Below, one piece after another: positions 24,707 through 32,754 of a stretch of 64,000 bases of DNA. Source of the DNA: Streptomyces sp. 549 (GTDB lineage: Bacteria > Actinomycetota > Actinomycetes > Streptomycetales > Streptomycetaceae); assembly GCF_030124175.1 (NCBI RefSeq), contig NZ_JASKMT010000005.1, positions 1 through 64,000 on the forward strand. The letters are read 5' to 3'. Every line of letters begins with the position of its first letter. Positions within the stretch are counted from its first letter, which is position 1. The translations under genes were made by a program, and so were the position numbers. The notes under the pieces were generated by a model that ran no database searches, was not told the origin of the DNA, and was given only the letters and a program-made list of their open reading frames with translations.

Positions 24707-24853
24707 CACGCCGCACGGCGCCCGCCGCGGCCTCTCTCGCGGGAGGCCGCCGGAAAATTCTTCGGATGCTCTGAACGCTGGGGCGGTCGCACTCCGTATT
24801 CCCCGCTGAACGGCGCAAGTCGCCGAATCAGCAGCGGACGCGGAGGAGTGGTC

Positions 24854-25831
24854 ATGAGGAATCGGCGGCAGACGGCGGCAGCAGGCGCGGCGGTGGCGGC
24901 GGTCATGGTGATGACGGCCGCCTGCGGCGGGTCCTCCGACCAGGGCCAGGACCGCGTGGCCCCGGCCGGTGACAGCTCGTCGCTGGCGCCGGACTCGAGT
25001 GACTTCGGCACCGACAGCAACGCCCCGGCGGCCGGCGGCGACAAGGGCGGCCCGGCCAAGACCCTGACGCTGCGTCAGGACGCCGACCTGGGCGGCGTGG
25101 TGACGGACAGTGCAGGCTGGACCCTGTACCGGTTCGAGGAGGACACGGCCGACCCGGCGAAGAGCAACTGCGACGGCGACTGCGCCACCGCCTGGCCCCC
25201 GGTGCCCGCGGAGGACGCCAGCGCGGCCGAGGGCATCGACGCCAAGCTGCTCGGCAAGGTAACCCGCACCGACGGCAAGGAGCAGTTGACGCTGGGCGGT
25301 TGGCCGGTCTACCGCTACGCCAAGGACGTCGCCCCCGGTGACACCAAGGGCCACGGCGTCGGCGGCACCTGGAACGCGCTGGCCGCCAACGGCGGCAAGG
25401 CCGGCCAGGCGAGCAGCGGCGGCGACGAGGCCGCGGGCAGCGGCGAGGACGTGGCCGGCGGCGGTTCCGACGCCGAGCTGTCGGCGGTGCAGGACCCGGA
25501 GCTGGGCACGCTCGTGGCGGACGAGGAGGGACGCATCCTGTACCGCTTCGACAAGGACACCGCCTGGCCGATGAAGTCCAACTGCGAGGGCGAGTGCCTG
25601 GAGACCTGGAAGCCGGCCAAGCCGGTCGACAAGAACAAGCTGGAGGGCATCGACCCCGAGCACATCTTCACGGTGAAGCGCTCCGACGGCACCGAGCAGC
25701 TGGCCATCGACTGCTGGCCGGTCTACTGGTTCACCGGTGACGCCGGTCCCGGTGACACCGAGGGCCACCTGAAGGGCAACGTGTGGCACGCCATCACCCC
25801 CGACGGCAAGAAGGCCAAGTCGGGTTCCTGA
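24854..25831 (+). CDS. Lipoprotein with secreted-repeat (YxFxxD) domains
   Basis: A 325-residue lipoprotein. The signal peptide ends in the lipobox TAAC (C24), behind a GGAGG site 7 bases before the ATG at 24854. After a Ser/Asp/Gly-rich linker come two secreted-repeat modules (about 70-175 and 200-315) of the family known for Y-x-[FWY]-x-x-D motifs: YRFEED and YRFDKD, each followed by S-N-C-x-G-[DE]-C. Each module keeps the paired cysteines and a WPVY motif. The function of this domain is not established. Operon position suggests an extracellular redox partner. A 17-bp terminator follows. Confidence 0.85.
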   Translation: MRNRRQTAAAGAAVAAVMVMTAACGGSSDQGQDRVAPAGDSSSLAPDSSDFGTDSNAPAAGGDKGGPAKTLTLRQDADLGGVVTDSAGWTLYRFEEDTADPAKSNCDGDCATAWPPVPAEDASAAEGIDAKLLGKVTRTDGKEQLTLGGWPVYRYAKDVAPGDTKGHGVGGTWNALAANGGKAGQASSGGDEAAGSGEDVAGGGSDAELSAVQDPELGTLVADEEGRILYRFDKDTAWPMKSNCEGECLETWKPAKPVDKNKLEGIDPEHIFTVKRSDGTEQLAIDCWPVYWFTGDAGPGDTEGHLKGNVWHAITPDGKKAKSGS

Positions 25832-25893
25832 CCCGGCGTCGGGAGGGCCGATGCAGGGCCGTACGCAGAGCGGACAGCGACAGCACGTCGGTT

Positions 25894-25932
25894 GGGGCGG
25901 GCCCGCGGCATCAAGTGCCGCGGGCCCGCCCC
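25894..25932. terminator. Bidirectional terminator, 17-bp stem
   Basis: A 17-bp perfect stem (25894-25910 with 25916-25932) is closed by a 5-base loop. Flanking CGTCG and CGACG can extend it. It separates the convergent lipoprotein and acyl-CoA dehydrogenase genes. Confidence 0.85.
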
Positions 25933-25994
25933 AGTCGACGTGCCGGACCGGGCGGGCGCGGCCGGCGGTCACCGGTTCCGGCCGCGCCCGGCTC

Positions 25995-27167
25995 TCACCT
26001 GCTTTCCGGGCCTGCCAGATGCCGGGCGATGACCACCCGCTGGATCTGGTTGGTGCCCTCGACGATCTGCAGCATCTTCGCCTCCCGCATGTAGCGTTCC
26101 GCCGGGAAGTCCGCCGTGTAGCCGTAGCCGCCGAGCAGTTGCACGGAGTCCACGGTGGCCTGCATGGCCGCGTCGGTGCAGAACAGCTTCGCCATCGCCG
26201 CCTGGCGGGAGAACGGCAGGCCCCGGTCGCGGAGCCGGGCCGCGGACAGGTAGAGCGCGCGTCCCGCCTCGATCTGGGTGGCCATGTCGGCCAGCATGAA
26301 CCGCAGGCCCTGGAAGTCCGCCAGCGGGCGGCCGAACTGCTCCCGCGCGGCGACGTAGGCCAGCGCCTCGTCGAGCGCGGCCTGCGCAAGGCCGACCGCG
26401 CACGCCGCGATGCCCAGCCGGCCGGAGTCCAGCGCGGCGAGGGCGACAGCGAAGCCCTGGCCCTCGTCCCCGAGGCGCCGCGCGTCGGGCACCCGCACGC
26501 CGTCGAAGTGCAGCTGCGCGGTGGGTGAGCCCTTCATGCCCATCTTTCGCTCGGGCGCGGCGGCGGTCAGCCCCGGGGCGTCACCGGGCACGAGGAAGGC
26601 GGTGATGCCGCGCGGCCCCTCCCCGCCGGTCCTCGCCAGCACGGTGTAGAAGTCGGCGATGCCGCCGTGGGTGATCCAGGCCTTGGTGCCCTCGATGACC
26701 CAGTCGTCGCCCTGCCGGGTGGCGCGGGTGCGCAGCGCCGCGGCGTCCGACCCGGCGGACGGCTCGGAGAGGCAGTAGGCGCCGAGCATGCCGCCGCCGA
26801 GCATGCCGGGCAGGTGCTCGGCGCGCTGCTCCTTGCTGCCGAACTCCGCGAGGGCGTGGCAGGCGAGGGTGTGGACGCTGACGCCCAGCCCCACGGTGAG
26901 CCGGGCCGCCGCCAGTTCCTCCAGCACCTGGAGGTACACCTCGTAGGGCTGTTCGCCGCCGCCGAACTCCTCGTCGTAGGGCAGGGCCAGCAGGCCCGAC
27001 TCGGAGAGCAGCGAGAACAGCTCCCGGGGGAAGCGGCCGGACTCCTCCTCCTCCGCCGCAGCGGGCTTGATCTCGCGCTGCACGAGTTCCCGGACGAGGC
27101 CGAGCAGGTCCCGGGCCTCCTCGGTGGGCAGCTGGCGGTCGACCGGCTGGGGGCCGTGATCGGACAT
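25995..27167 (-). CDS. Acyl-CoA dehydrogenase
   Basis: A 390-residue flavoenzyme that oxidises acyl-CoA to trans-2-enoyl-CoA. Domain order is typical: N-terminal helices (1-125), the beta domain with CLSEPSAGSD (FAD contact) and KAWITHGG, and the C-terminal helical domain with QLLGGYGYTADFPAERYMR. The C-terminal EGTNQIQRVVIAR signature is present. The catalytic base is usually a glutamate in this last segment (IVEGT here). GGGAGGAGAG precedes the ATG at 27167. The chain specificity is unknown. The methyltransferase gene upstream in the same orientation is 284 bp away and probably separate. Confidence 0.93.
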   Translation of the reverse strand: MSDHGPQPVDRQLPTEEARDLLGLVRELVQREIKPAAAEEEESGRFPRELFSLLSESGLLALPYDEEFGGGEQPYEVYLQVLEELAAARLTVGLGVSVHTLACHALAEFGSKEQRAEHLPGMLGGGMLGAYCLSEPSAGSDAAALRTRATRQGDDWVIEGTKAWITHGGIADFYTVLARTGGEGPRGITAFLVPGDAPGLTAAAPERKMGMKGSPTAQLHFDGVRVPDARRLGDEGQGFAVALAALDSGRLGIAACAVGLAQAALDEALAYVAAREQFGRPLADFQGLRFMLADMATQIEAGRALYLSAARLRDRGLPFSRQAAMAKLFCTDAAMQATVDSVQLLGGYGYTADFPAERYMREAKMLQIVEGTNQIQRVVIARHLAGPESR

Positions 27168-27308
27168 GGCGGCGCTCTCCTCCCTTTCGGGCGCTGCGGC
27201 GGCGAGCGCTCGGGGTGTGGCGACGCCGCCGGACGTACGGGCCCGCTGCGAGGGTGCCGTCCCGGGTCTCGAGCGCGGCTGACCAGCGGCTGGGGCCGAT
27301 TGGAGTAT

Positions 27309-27344
27309 GCCCGATCGGCGGCGTGCCGTCACTGCCGACCGGGC
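27309..27344 (-). terminator. Imperfect hairpin, possible methyltransferase terminator
   Basis: GCCCGATCGGC (27309-27319) pairs with GCCGACCGGGC (27334-27344) with one mismatch. It lies about 108 bp past the methyltransferase stop on the minus strand. Confidence 0.35.
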
Positions 27345-27451
27345 ATTGTGCTCCTGTCGTGTCCGGCCTCTGCCTGGCGGCGGGCCGGGGCCGATGCCTC
27401 CAGGGTGCCGGGTCGCCGCCCGCCCCGCACCCCGCAGGGGCGTCAGGGTGT

Positions 27452-28105
27452 TCAGCGGGCGCGGCGGACGGCGACCACGGTGTCGGTGACGAGTGCCTGC
27501 CGACCGCCGGGTCCGGTGGCCGTGCGCTGCGGCTGCTCCAGCCGCTCGGGGGTGAAGACGGACGGGTCGAGGGCGAAGGTGGCGTAGGTCTCGGCGGGCG
27601 TGGGGTAGTGCTGGTCGGGGTCGGTGTTCCAGGCCCACGGGCGGGTGGAGCCGTGGTCGACGACAAGCAGCAGGCCGCTGGGGGCGAGCGCCTGCGCGGC
27701 CCGGTGCAGGACACGCTCGCGCGGCAGGTCGAACGGGGTGTGCAGGTACTGAGCCGAGACGAGGTCGAAGGTGCCGTCCGGGAAGCCGGTGGCGAGGTCG
27801 TGCCGTTCGGTGGTGACACGCCCGCCGACCCCGGCCTCTTCCGCGTGGCGGGCCGTGCGGGCCAGCGCGGTGGAGGCGATGTCGACGGCGGTGACCCGCC
27901 AGCCTTGGCGGGCCAGCCATACGGAGTCGCCTCCCTCGCCGCAGCCCAGGTCCAGGGCGCGGCCGGGCGTGAGCTGCCGGGCGGTGTCGGCGAGCAGCGG
28001 GTTGGGGGTACCCCGCCAGACGTCGCCGCGATCGGCGTAGTGGGCCTCCCAGAACCGTCCCGCCTCGTCGGTGCCAATGCCGTCCTCGGTGCTGCTGTCT
28101 CTCAT
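27452..28105 (-). CDS. Class I SAM-dependent methyltransferase
   Basis: A 217-residue cytoplasmic methyltransferase. The SAM-binding motif I is LDLGCGEGGDS (about residue 52), followed by the acidic motif II in VTAVDIAS and motif III near HDLATGF. The N-terminal EAGRFWEAHYADRGDVWRGTPN pattern (read in parts) matches bacterial SAM methyltransferases of the tellurite/thiol type, but no substrate can be assigned. The ATG at 28105 follows GAAGGGACC. It diverges from an XRE-cupin regulator, with an inverted repeat between them, so that regulator probably controls it. Confidence 0.85.
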   Translation of the reverse strand: MRDSSTEDGIGTDEAGRFWEAHYADRGDVWRGTPNPLLADTARQLTPGRALDLGCGEGGDSVWLARQGWRVTAVDIASTALARTARHAEEAGVGGRVTTERHDLATGFPDGTFDLVSAQYLHTPFDLPRERVLHRAAQALAPSGLLLVVDHGSTRPWAWNTDPDQHYPTPAETYATFALDPSVFTPERLEQPQRTATGPGGRQALVTDTVVAVRRAR

Positions 28106-28164
28106 CTTCGGTCCCTTCGGGGTGCGATCGGCTCGGGTACCGCCGAGAGTGCCCCGCGGATGCT

Positions 28165-28179
28165 GAAACTGGAAGTTTC
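28165..28179. promoter_or_regulatory. Candidate XRE-cupin operator
   Basis: GAAACT-N3-AGTTTC is a perfect 6-bp inverted repeat in the divergent gap, 28 bp before the XRE-cupin start and 60 bp before the methyltransferase start. Confidence 0.45.
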
Positions 28180-28206
28180 CATGCCGGTTCGGCAACATGA
28201 TCGGAC

Positions 28207-28776
28207 ATGGACGAGTTCGAGGACGTACTGACCGCGGTCGGCCCCCGCCTGCGGGCCCTGCGGCACTCGCGCGGGCTCACGCTCGCCGCGCTGGCGGAGC
28301 TGACCGGGGTCTCGGAGAGCACTCTCTCCCGGCTGGAGAGCGGCGGACGCAAGCCCCAGCTGGAACTGCTGCTGCCACTCGCCCGCGCGCACGGCGTCGC
28401 CCTGGAGGACCTGGTCGGCGCCCCGCGCACCGGGGACCCACGGGTGCACCTGCGTCCGGTCAGCCGCGGCGGCATCACGTACGTGCCGCTGAGCCGCCGC
28501 CCGGGCGGGCTCCAGTCGTTCAAGCTGGTCATCGAGCCCGTCCGGGCTGCGCCCGAGCAGCAGACGCACGAGGGGTACGAGTGGCTGTACGTGCTCGACG
28601 GACGCCTGCGGCTCCTGCTGGGCGACCGCTCGCTGGTCCTGTCCCCGGGGGAGGCCGCCGAGTTCGACACCCGCGTCCCGCACCGGCTCGACGCGGAGGG
28701 AGACCGGCCGGTGGAACTGCTCGTGATCTTCGGCCCCCAGGGTGAACGCGCGCATCTGCGCGCCCGCCCCGCGTGA
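28207..28776 (+). CDS. XRE-family regulator with cupin domain
   Basis: A 189-residue regulator. The N-terminal HTH (about residues 10-68; LTLAALAELTGVSESTLSRL) is of the XRE/HipB type. A C-terminal cupin-2 barrel (about 105-180) contains HEGYEWLYVLDGRLRLLLG and FDTRVPHRL, the two usual cupin motifs. Such proteins sense a small ligand through the cupin. It diverges from the methyltransferase gene and shares an inverted-repeat operator candidate with it. The ATG lacks a strong ribosome site, so translation may be weak or leaderless. Confidence 0.85.
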   Translation: MDEFEDVLTAVGPRLRALRHSRGLTLAALAELTGVSESTLSRLESGGRKPQLELLLPLARAHGVALEDLVGAPRTGDPRVHLRPVSRGGITYVPLSRRPGGLQSFKLVIEPVRAAPEQQTHEGYEWLYVLDGRLRLLLGDRSLVLSPGEAAEFDTRVPHRLDAEGDRPVELLVIFGPQGERAHLRARPA

Positions 28777-28828
28777 CCTGCCGCCGCGCCGGGCGGCGTT
28801 GTCGGACCCTCCTGCCACAATGCGCCTC

Positions 28829-30556
28829 ATGAGCCAGGTCTCCGCTGAGCACGCCCGCTGGGCCCTGGCCGCCGACACCGATCAGGGCGTGCGGGTGTGT
28901 CCGCTGGACGACCGCGGGCGCCAGGCCGGGCCGGTGCGGCACGAGCCGGACGCCGCCCGGGCGGTGGGGCGGCTGCCCGCCGGGACCCGCTGGGTGTGGC
29001 GGTCCACCGCGGAGTTCTATCCACCGCTGCTGCGCGCAGGGGCGCGGGTGGAGCGCTGCTACGACGTCGAGGTGGCCGAGGGCCTGCTGCTGGCGCACGA
29101 GGGCCGCTTCGGCGCACCGCGTTCGCTGGCCGCCGCCTGGGCCCGGCTGCACGGGCTGCCCGAGCCAGCCGACCGGCCGCCGGACACTCCCGACGCGCCA
29201 CCGTCGCTGTTCGGCTCCGGCCCGGTGCCGCTGGCCGCCGGCACCGATCCGCTGGCGGCGCTGCTGGAGGTGTACGCCGCGCAACTCGCCCGCACCGCCG
29301 CGCTGCCGCATCCCGGCCGGATGCGACTGCTGCTGGCGGCGGAGTCCGCGGGCTGGCTGGTCGCCGCCGAGATGGGTGAGGCGGGTATGCCGTGGCGGGA
29401 GGACGTGCACCGGGAGCTGCTCACCGAACTGCTCGGCGAGCGCTATCCCGGCGGTCTGGAGCCGCAGCGGCTGGCGGAACTGGCCGAGGAGGTCTCCCGG
29501 GCCTTCGGGCCGGGCGAGCGGGTACGCCCCGACCGGCCGGCGGACGTGGTGCGGGCGTTCGGGCGGGCGGGCGTGCCGCTGCGTTCGAGCCGGGCGTGGG
29601 AGCTGCGGAGCATCGACCACCCGGCGGTGGAACCGCTGCTGCGGTACCGCAGGCTGTACCGGCTGCACACCGCGCACGGCTGGTCGTGGCTGCGCGCCTG
29701 GGTGCGCGACGGCCGGTTCCGGTCCTCCTACCTCCCCGCCGGTGCGCCCTCGGGGAGATGGACGACCAACGGCGGGGGTGCGCTGCAGATCCCGCGGGTG
29801 GTGCGGCGGGCGGTCGTCGCCGACCCCGGCTGGCGCCTGGTGGTGGCGGACGCGGACCAGCTGGAGCCGCGGGTGCTGGCAGCCGTGTCGGGGGACGCCG
29901 GGTTGCAGCAGGTCTCGGCGGGGGACGGCGACATGTACGCGGTGCTGTCGGACCGCGCCTTCGCCGGCGACCGGGAGCGGGCGAAGCTCGCCCTGCTGGG
30001 GGCCATGTACGGGCAGACCTCGGGCGACGGGCTCCGCCATCTCGCCGAGCTGCGGCGGCGGTTCCCCGCCGCGGTCGCCTACGTGGACGACGCCGCCCGG
30101 GAGGGCGAGCAGGGCCGGCTGGTCCGCACCTGGCTGGGCCGCACCTGCCCGCCCGCCGTCCGGGCCGATCCGCACGGCGGTGAGGACACGTTCGACGCCG
30201 AGGGGGAGGCCGCTGCGGACGCCGGCGCCGATGAGCGGTCCCCCGGGGAGCGGGGTGCGGCGGCGGCCCGGGCCCGGGGGCGCTTCACCCGCAACTTCGT
30301 GGTGCAGGGCAGCGCGGCCGACTGGGCGCTGCTGATGCTCGCCGCGCTGCGGCGCTCGCTGGTGGGTCTCCGGGCCGAGTTGGTCTTCTTCCAGCACGAC
30401 GAGGTGATCGTGCACTGTCCGGCCGAGGAGGCCGAGCGGGTGACCGCCGCGGTGCGCGAGGCGGGGCAGGTCGCCGGGGAGCTGACGTTCGGCACCACCC
30501 CGGTCCGCTTCCCGTTCAGCACCGCGGTCGTCGGCTGTTACGCCGACGCCAAGTGA
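28829..30556 (+). CDS. PolA-like DNA polymerase with degenerate exonuclease region
   Basis: A 575-residue family A DNA polymerase relative. The C-terminal half keeps motif A (VADADQLEPR), motif B (R-x3-K-x6-YG, RERAKLALLGAMYG) and motif C (FQHDEVIVH), so polymerase activity is plausible. The N-terminal part (about 1-200) stands where a 3'-5' exonuclease would be, but no D-x-E metal motif is visible. There is no 5'-3' exonuclease domain. It is shorter than housekeeping PolA and is probably an accessory repair polymerase. The ATG at 28829 is chosen; another lies at 28820. The gap to the upstream regulator is about 50 bp. Confidence 0.85.
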   Translation: MSQVSAEHARWALAADTDQGVRVCPLDDRGRQAGPVRHEPDAARAVGRLPAGTRWVWRSTAEFYPPLLRAGARVERCYDVEVAEGLLLAHEGRFGAPRSLAAAWARLHGLPEPADRPPDTPDAPPSLFGSGPVPLAAGTDPLAALLEVYAAQLARTAALPHPGRMRLLLAAESAGWLVAAEMGEAGMPWREDVHRELLTELLGERYPGGLEPQRLAELAEEVSRAFGPGERVRPDRPADVVRAFGRAGVPLRSSRAWELRSIDHPAVEPLLRYRRLYRLHTAHGWSWLRAWVRDGRFRSSYLPAGAPSGRWTTNGGGALQIPRVVRRAVVADPGWRLVVADADQLEPRVLAAVSGDAGLQQVSAGDGDMYAVLSDRAFAGDRERAKLALLGAMYGQTSGDGLRHLAELRRRFPAAVAYVDDAAREGEQGRLVRTWLGRTCPPAVRADPHGGEDTFDAEGEAAADAGADERSPGERGAAAARARGRFTRNFVVQGSAADWALLMLAALRRSLVGLRAELVFFQHDEVIVHCPAEEAERVTAAVREAGQVAGELTFGTTPVRFPFSTAVVGCYADAK

Positions 30557-30632
30557 GCCGCCCGCGCCGACGCCAGGTGGACCGGCTGGACGCGGTCGGC
30601 TGCGCCGGGGCGGCCCGCGACGTCACCGGCGC

Positions 30633-30731
30633 ATGGCCAGGGTGCTCGCCGAGCAAGCGGTGCGCACCCCCGAGCTGGGCGGCACCGCCACCACGCAGGA
30701 GTTCGCCGCCGCCCTGCTCGACGTGCTCTGA
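30633..30731 (+). pseudogene. C-terminal remnant of an isocitrate/isopropylmalate dehydrogenase-like gene
   Basis: A short frame encodes 32 residues including VRTPELGGTATTQEF, then a stop. This matches the conserved C-terminus of the isopropylmalate/isocitrate/tartrate dehydrogenase family. No upstream frame carries the rest of the enzyme, so this is a truncated remnant left between the polymerase and MBL genes. The ATG at 30633 is probably not a real start. Confidence 0.55.
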
Positions 30732-30822
30732 CGGCTCCCGTCCCCCGGCTGCGGACGGTGCCGCGCCGGGGGCGGGAACGTACCGGTACGTCGCCCGGTG
30801 CCGTACCGGGACGTCGGCTCAG

Positions 30823-30860
30823 GTCCCGGGAGACCGGCTCAGTCCCGGGAGACCGGCTCA
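30823..30860. repeat. Two tandem copies of a 19-bp unit
   Basis: GTCCCGGGAGACCGGCTCA occurs at 30823-30841 and again at 30842-30860. The second copy ends on the stop codon of the minus-strand MBL gene, so the duplication lies just downstream of it. Confidence 0.85.
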
Positions 30861-31481
30861 GGGCTGCTGCCAGCCGTCCTTCGCCGCGGCCTCGACGCCG
30901 ATGGTGGTGGTGTCGCCGTGACCGGTGTGCACCACCGTCTCGGGTGGCAGCGTCAGCAGCCGGTCGCTGATCGAGCGCACGATGGTCGGGTAGTCCGAGA
31001 ACGACCGGCCGGTGGCGCCGGGCCCGCCCTGGAACAGCGTGTCCCCGCTGAAGACGGCCGTCAGGTCTGGGGCGTGCAGGCAGACCGCTCCCGGCGCGTG
31101 GCCGGGGGTGTGCAGCACGGTCAGGACGACACCCGCGACCTCGATGACCTGGCCGTCGGCGAGTTCGCCGTCCGGTTCCAGGTCCGGGTGCGTCTGGCGC
31201 CACAGCGGCAGGTCGTCCGGGTGCAGCAGCACGGGGGCGCCGGTGCGCCGAGCCACCTCCGGCGCCGCGTCGACGTGGTCGTTGTGTGCGTGGGTGCACA
31301 CGATCGCCCGGACCGCACGGTCGCCGAGCGCGGCGCAGATGGCGTCCGCGTCGTGAGCGGCGTCGATGACCACGACCTCCCGGTCGTCGCCGACGAGCCA
31401 CACGTTGTTGTCCACCTCCCACGTCCCGCCGTCGAGGGTGAACACGCCGGAGGTGACGAGGTGGTCGATGCGGGCGCTCAC
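30858..31481 (-). CDS. MBL-fold hydrolase paired with mscR
   Basis: A 207-residue metallo-beta-lactamase-fold hydrolase of the glyoxalase II-like type. Metal ligands are visible: H64-x-H66-x-D68-H69 (THAHNDH), a histidine in HTPGH, an aspartate in SGDTLF, and a histidine in TGHGD. The GTG start overlaps the mscR stop by four bases. In mycobacteria the same order (mscR then an MBL gene) is found. The likely job is thioester hydrolysis after formaldehyde oxidation, for example of S-formylmycothiol, but this is inference from context. Confidence 0.88.
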   Translation of the reverse strand: MSARIDHLVTSGVFTLDGGTWEVDNNVWLVGDDREVVVIDAAHDADAICAALGDRAVRAIVCTHAHNDHVDAAPEVARRTGAPVLLHPDDLPLWRQTHPDLEPDGELADGQVIEVAGVVLTVLHTPGHAPGAVCLHAPDLTAVFSGDTLFQGGPGATGRSFSDYPTIVRSISDRLLTLPPETVVHTGHGDTTTIGVEAAAKDGWQQP

Positions 31482-32566
31482 GGCAGCGTCACCACCGAGC
31501 GCAGCACGTCGCCGGAGGAGATCCGGTCCAGCGCCTCGTCCACCCGGTCCAGGGTGATGGTCTCGGAGACGAACGCCTCCAGGTCCAGTCGGCCCTGGAG
31601 GTGCAGGTCGACGAGCATGGGGAAGTCCCGCGACGGCAGGCAGTCGCCGTACCAGGACGACTTCAGCGAGCCGCCCCGGCCGAACACGTCCAGCATCGGC
31701 AGTTCCAGCTTCATCTCCGGGGTGGGTACCCCGACCAGGACCACCGTGCCCGCCAGGTCCCTGGCGTAGAAGGCCTGTTCGTAGGTCTCGGGGCGGCCGA
31801 CCGCCTCGATCACCACGTCGGCGCCGAAGCCGCCGGTGGCCTCGCGGATCGCCTCGACGGCGTCCGTCGTACGCGAGTTGACGGTGTGGGTGGCGCCCAT
31901 GGCGCGTGCCTTCTCCAGCTTGCGGTCGTCGATGTCCACGGCGATGATCTTCGCCGCGCCGGCCAGGCGGGCCCCGGCCACCGCCGCGTCGCCCACTCCC
32001 CCGCAGCCGATGACGGCCACCGTGTCACCACGGCCGACCTGACCGGTGTTGACCGCGGCGCCGATGCCGGCCATCACGCCGCAGCCCAGCAGCCCGGCCA
32101 CTGCCGGAGTGACCCGCGGGTCGACCCTTGTGCACTGCCCCGCCGCGACCAGGGTCTTCTCCGCGAACGCGCCGATGCCCAGCGCGGGGCTGAGGGCCGT
32201 GCCGTCGGCCAGCGTCATCGGCTGCCGCGCGTTGTGCGTGTCGAAGCAGTACCAGGGCCGTCCGCGGCGGCAGGCCCGGCACTGGCCGCACACCGCACGC
32301 CAGTTGAGCACCACGAAGTCACCGGGCGCGACCTCCGTCACGCCCGCGCCGACGGACTCGACCACGCCCGCCGCCTCGTGGCCCAGCAGGAACGGGAAGT
32401 CGTCGTTGATACCGCCCTCCTTGTAGTGGAGGTCGGTGTGGCACACCCCGCAGGCCTGCACCGCGACCACCGCCTCACCCGGCCCGGGGTCGGGCACCAG
32501 CACCGTCTCCACCCTGAGCGGCTCGTTCCTGCCCGGGGCGACAACGCCGCGTACTTCCTGTGGCAT
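31478..32566 (-). CDS. mscR: S-(hydroxymethyl)mycothiol dehydrogenase
   Basis: A 362-residue zinc- and NAD-dependent dehydrogenase of the class III alcohol dehydrogenase type. It oxidises the formaldehyde adduct of mycothiol and can also act as S-nitrosomycothiol reductase. Catalytic zinc ligands are C39, H63 and a later cysteine. Structural zinc ligands are C93, C96, C99 and C107. The NAD site is [15 protein letters not shown]. Mycothiol rather than glutathione is the expected thiol in actinobacteria. The downstream MBL gene overlaps by four bases. A good promoter lies upstream. Confidence 0.92.
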   Translation of the reverse strand: MPQEVRGVVAPGRNEPLRVETVLVPDPGPGEAVVAVQACGVCHTDLHYKEGGINDDFPFLLGHEAAGVVESVGAGVTEVAPGDFVVLNWRAVCGQCRACRRGRPWYCFDTHNARQPMTLADGTALSPALGIGAFAEKTLVAAGQCTRVDPRVTPAVAGLLGCGVMAGIGAAVNTGQVGRGDTVAVIGCGGVGDAAVAGARLAGAAKIIAVDIDDRKLEKARAMGATHTVNSRTTDAVEAIREATGGFGADVVIEAVGRPETYEQAFYARDLAGTVVLVGVPTPEMKLELPMLDVFGRGGSLKSSWYGDCLPSRDFPMLVDLHLQGRLDLEAFVSETITLDRVDEALDRISSGDVLRSVVTLP

Positions 32567-32628
32567 GCGAGGAGTTCCTCTCTGCGGGGGTGCCCGGCGG
32601 CTGGTGCGGCCGGCGGACTCGGCAGCCC

Positions 32629-32657
32629 ACTATCGCCGCCACCCGTACAGCGTTCAA
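32629..32657 (-). promoter_or_regulatory. mscR promoter
   Basis: On the minus strand TTGAAC (32657-32652), a 17-bp spacer and GATAGT (32634-32629) make a good housekeeping-type promoter about 60 bp upstream of the mscR start. Confidence 0.6.
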
Positions 32658-32754
32658 GCACGTGGCGCCCGGTGGCGCCCGCGGTCGTGCCACCGGACCC
32701 CTGCCGCACGGGGTGGGTGCCGCGCGGGGTGCGCACGTCAGCCGGGCGCGGCGT

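Noticed and set aside
22694..26389. Open frame of 1231 codons on the minus strand
   Set aside because: It runs antisense across the redox operon and has no protein-like motifs apart from the end that belongs to the acyl-CoA dehydrogenase frame region. High GC makes long stop-free antisense frames common here.
27168..28820. N-terminal extension of the acyl-CoA dehydrogenase frame
   Set aside because: The open frame reaches 28820 but overlaps the methyltransferase in another frame. The ATG at 27167 has a strong ribosome site and the usual family length.
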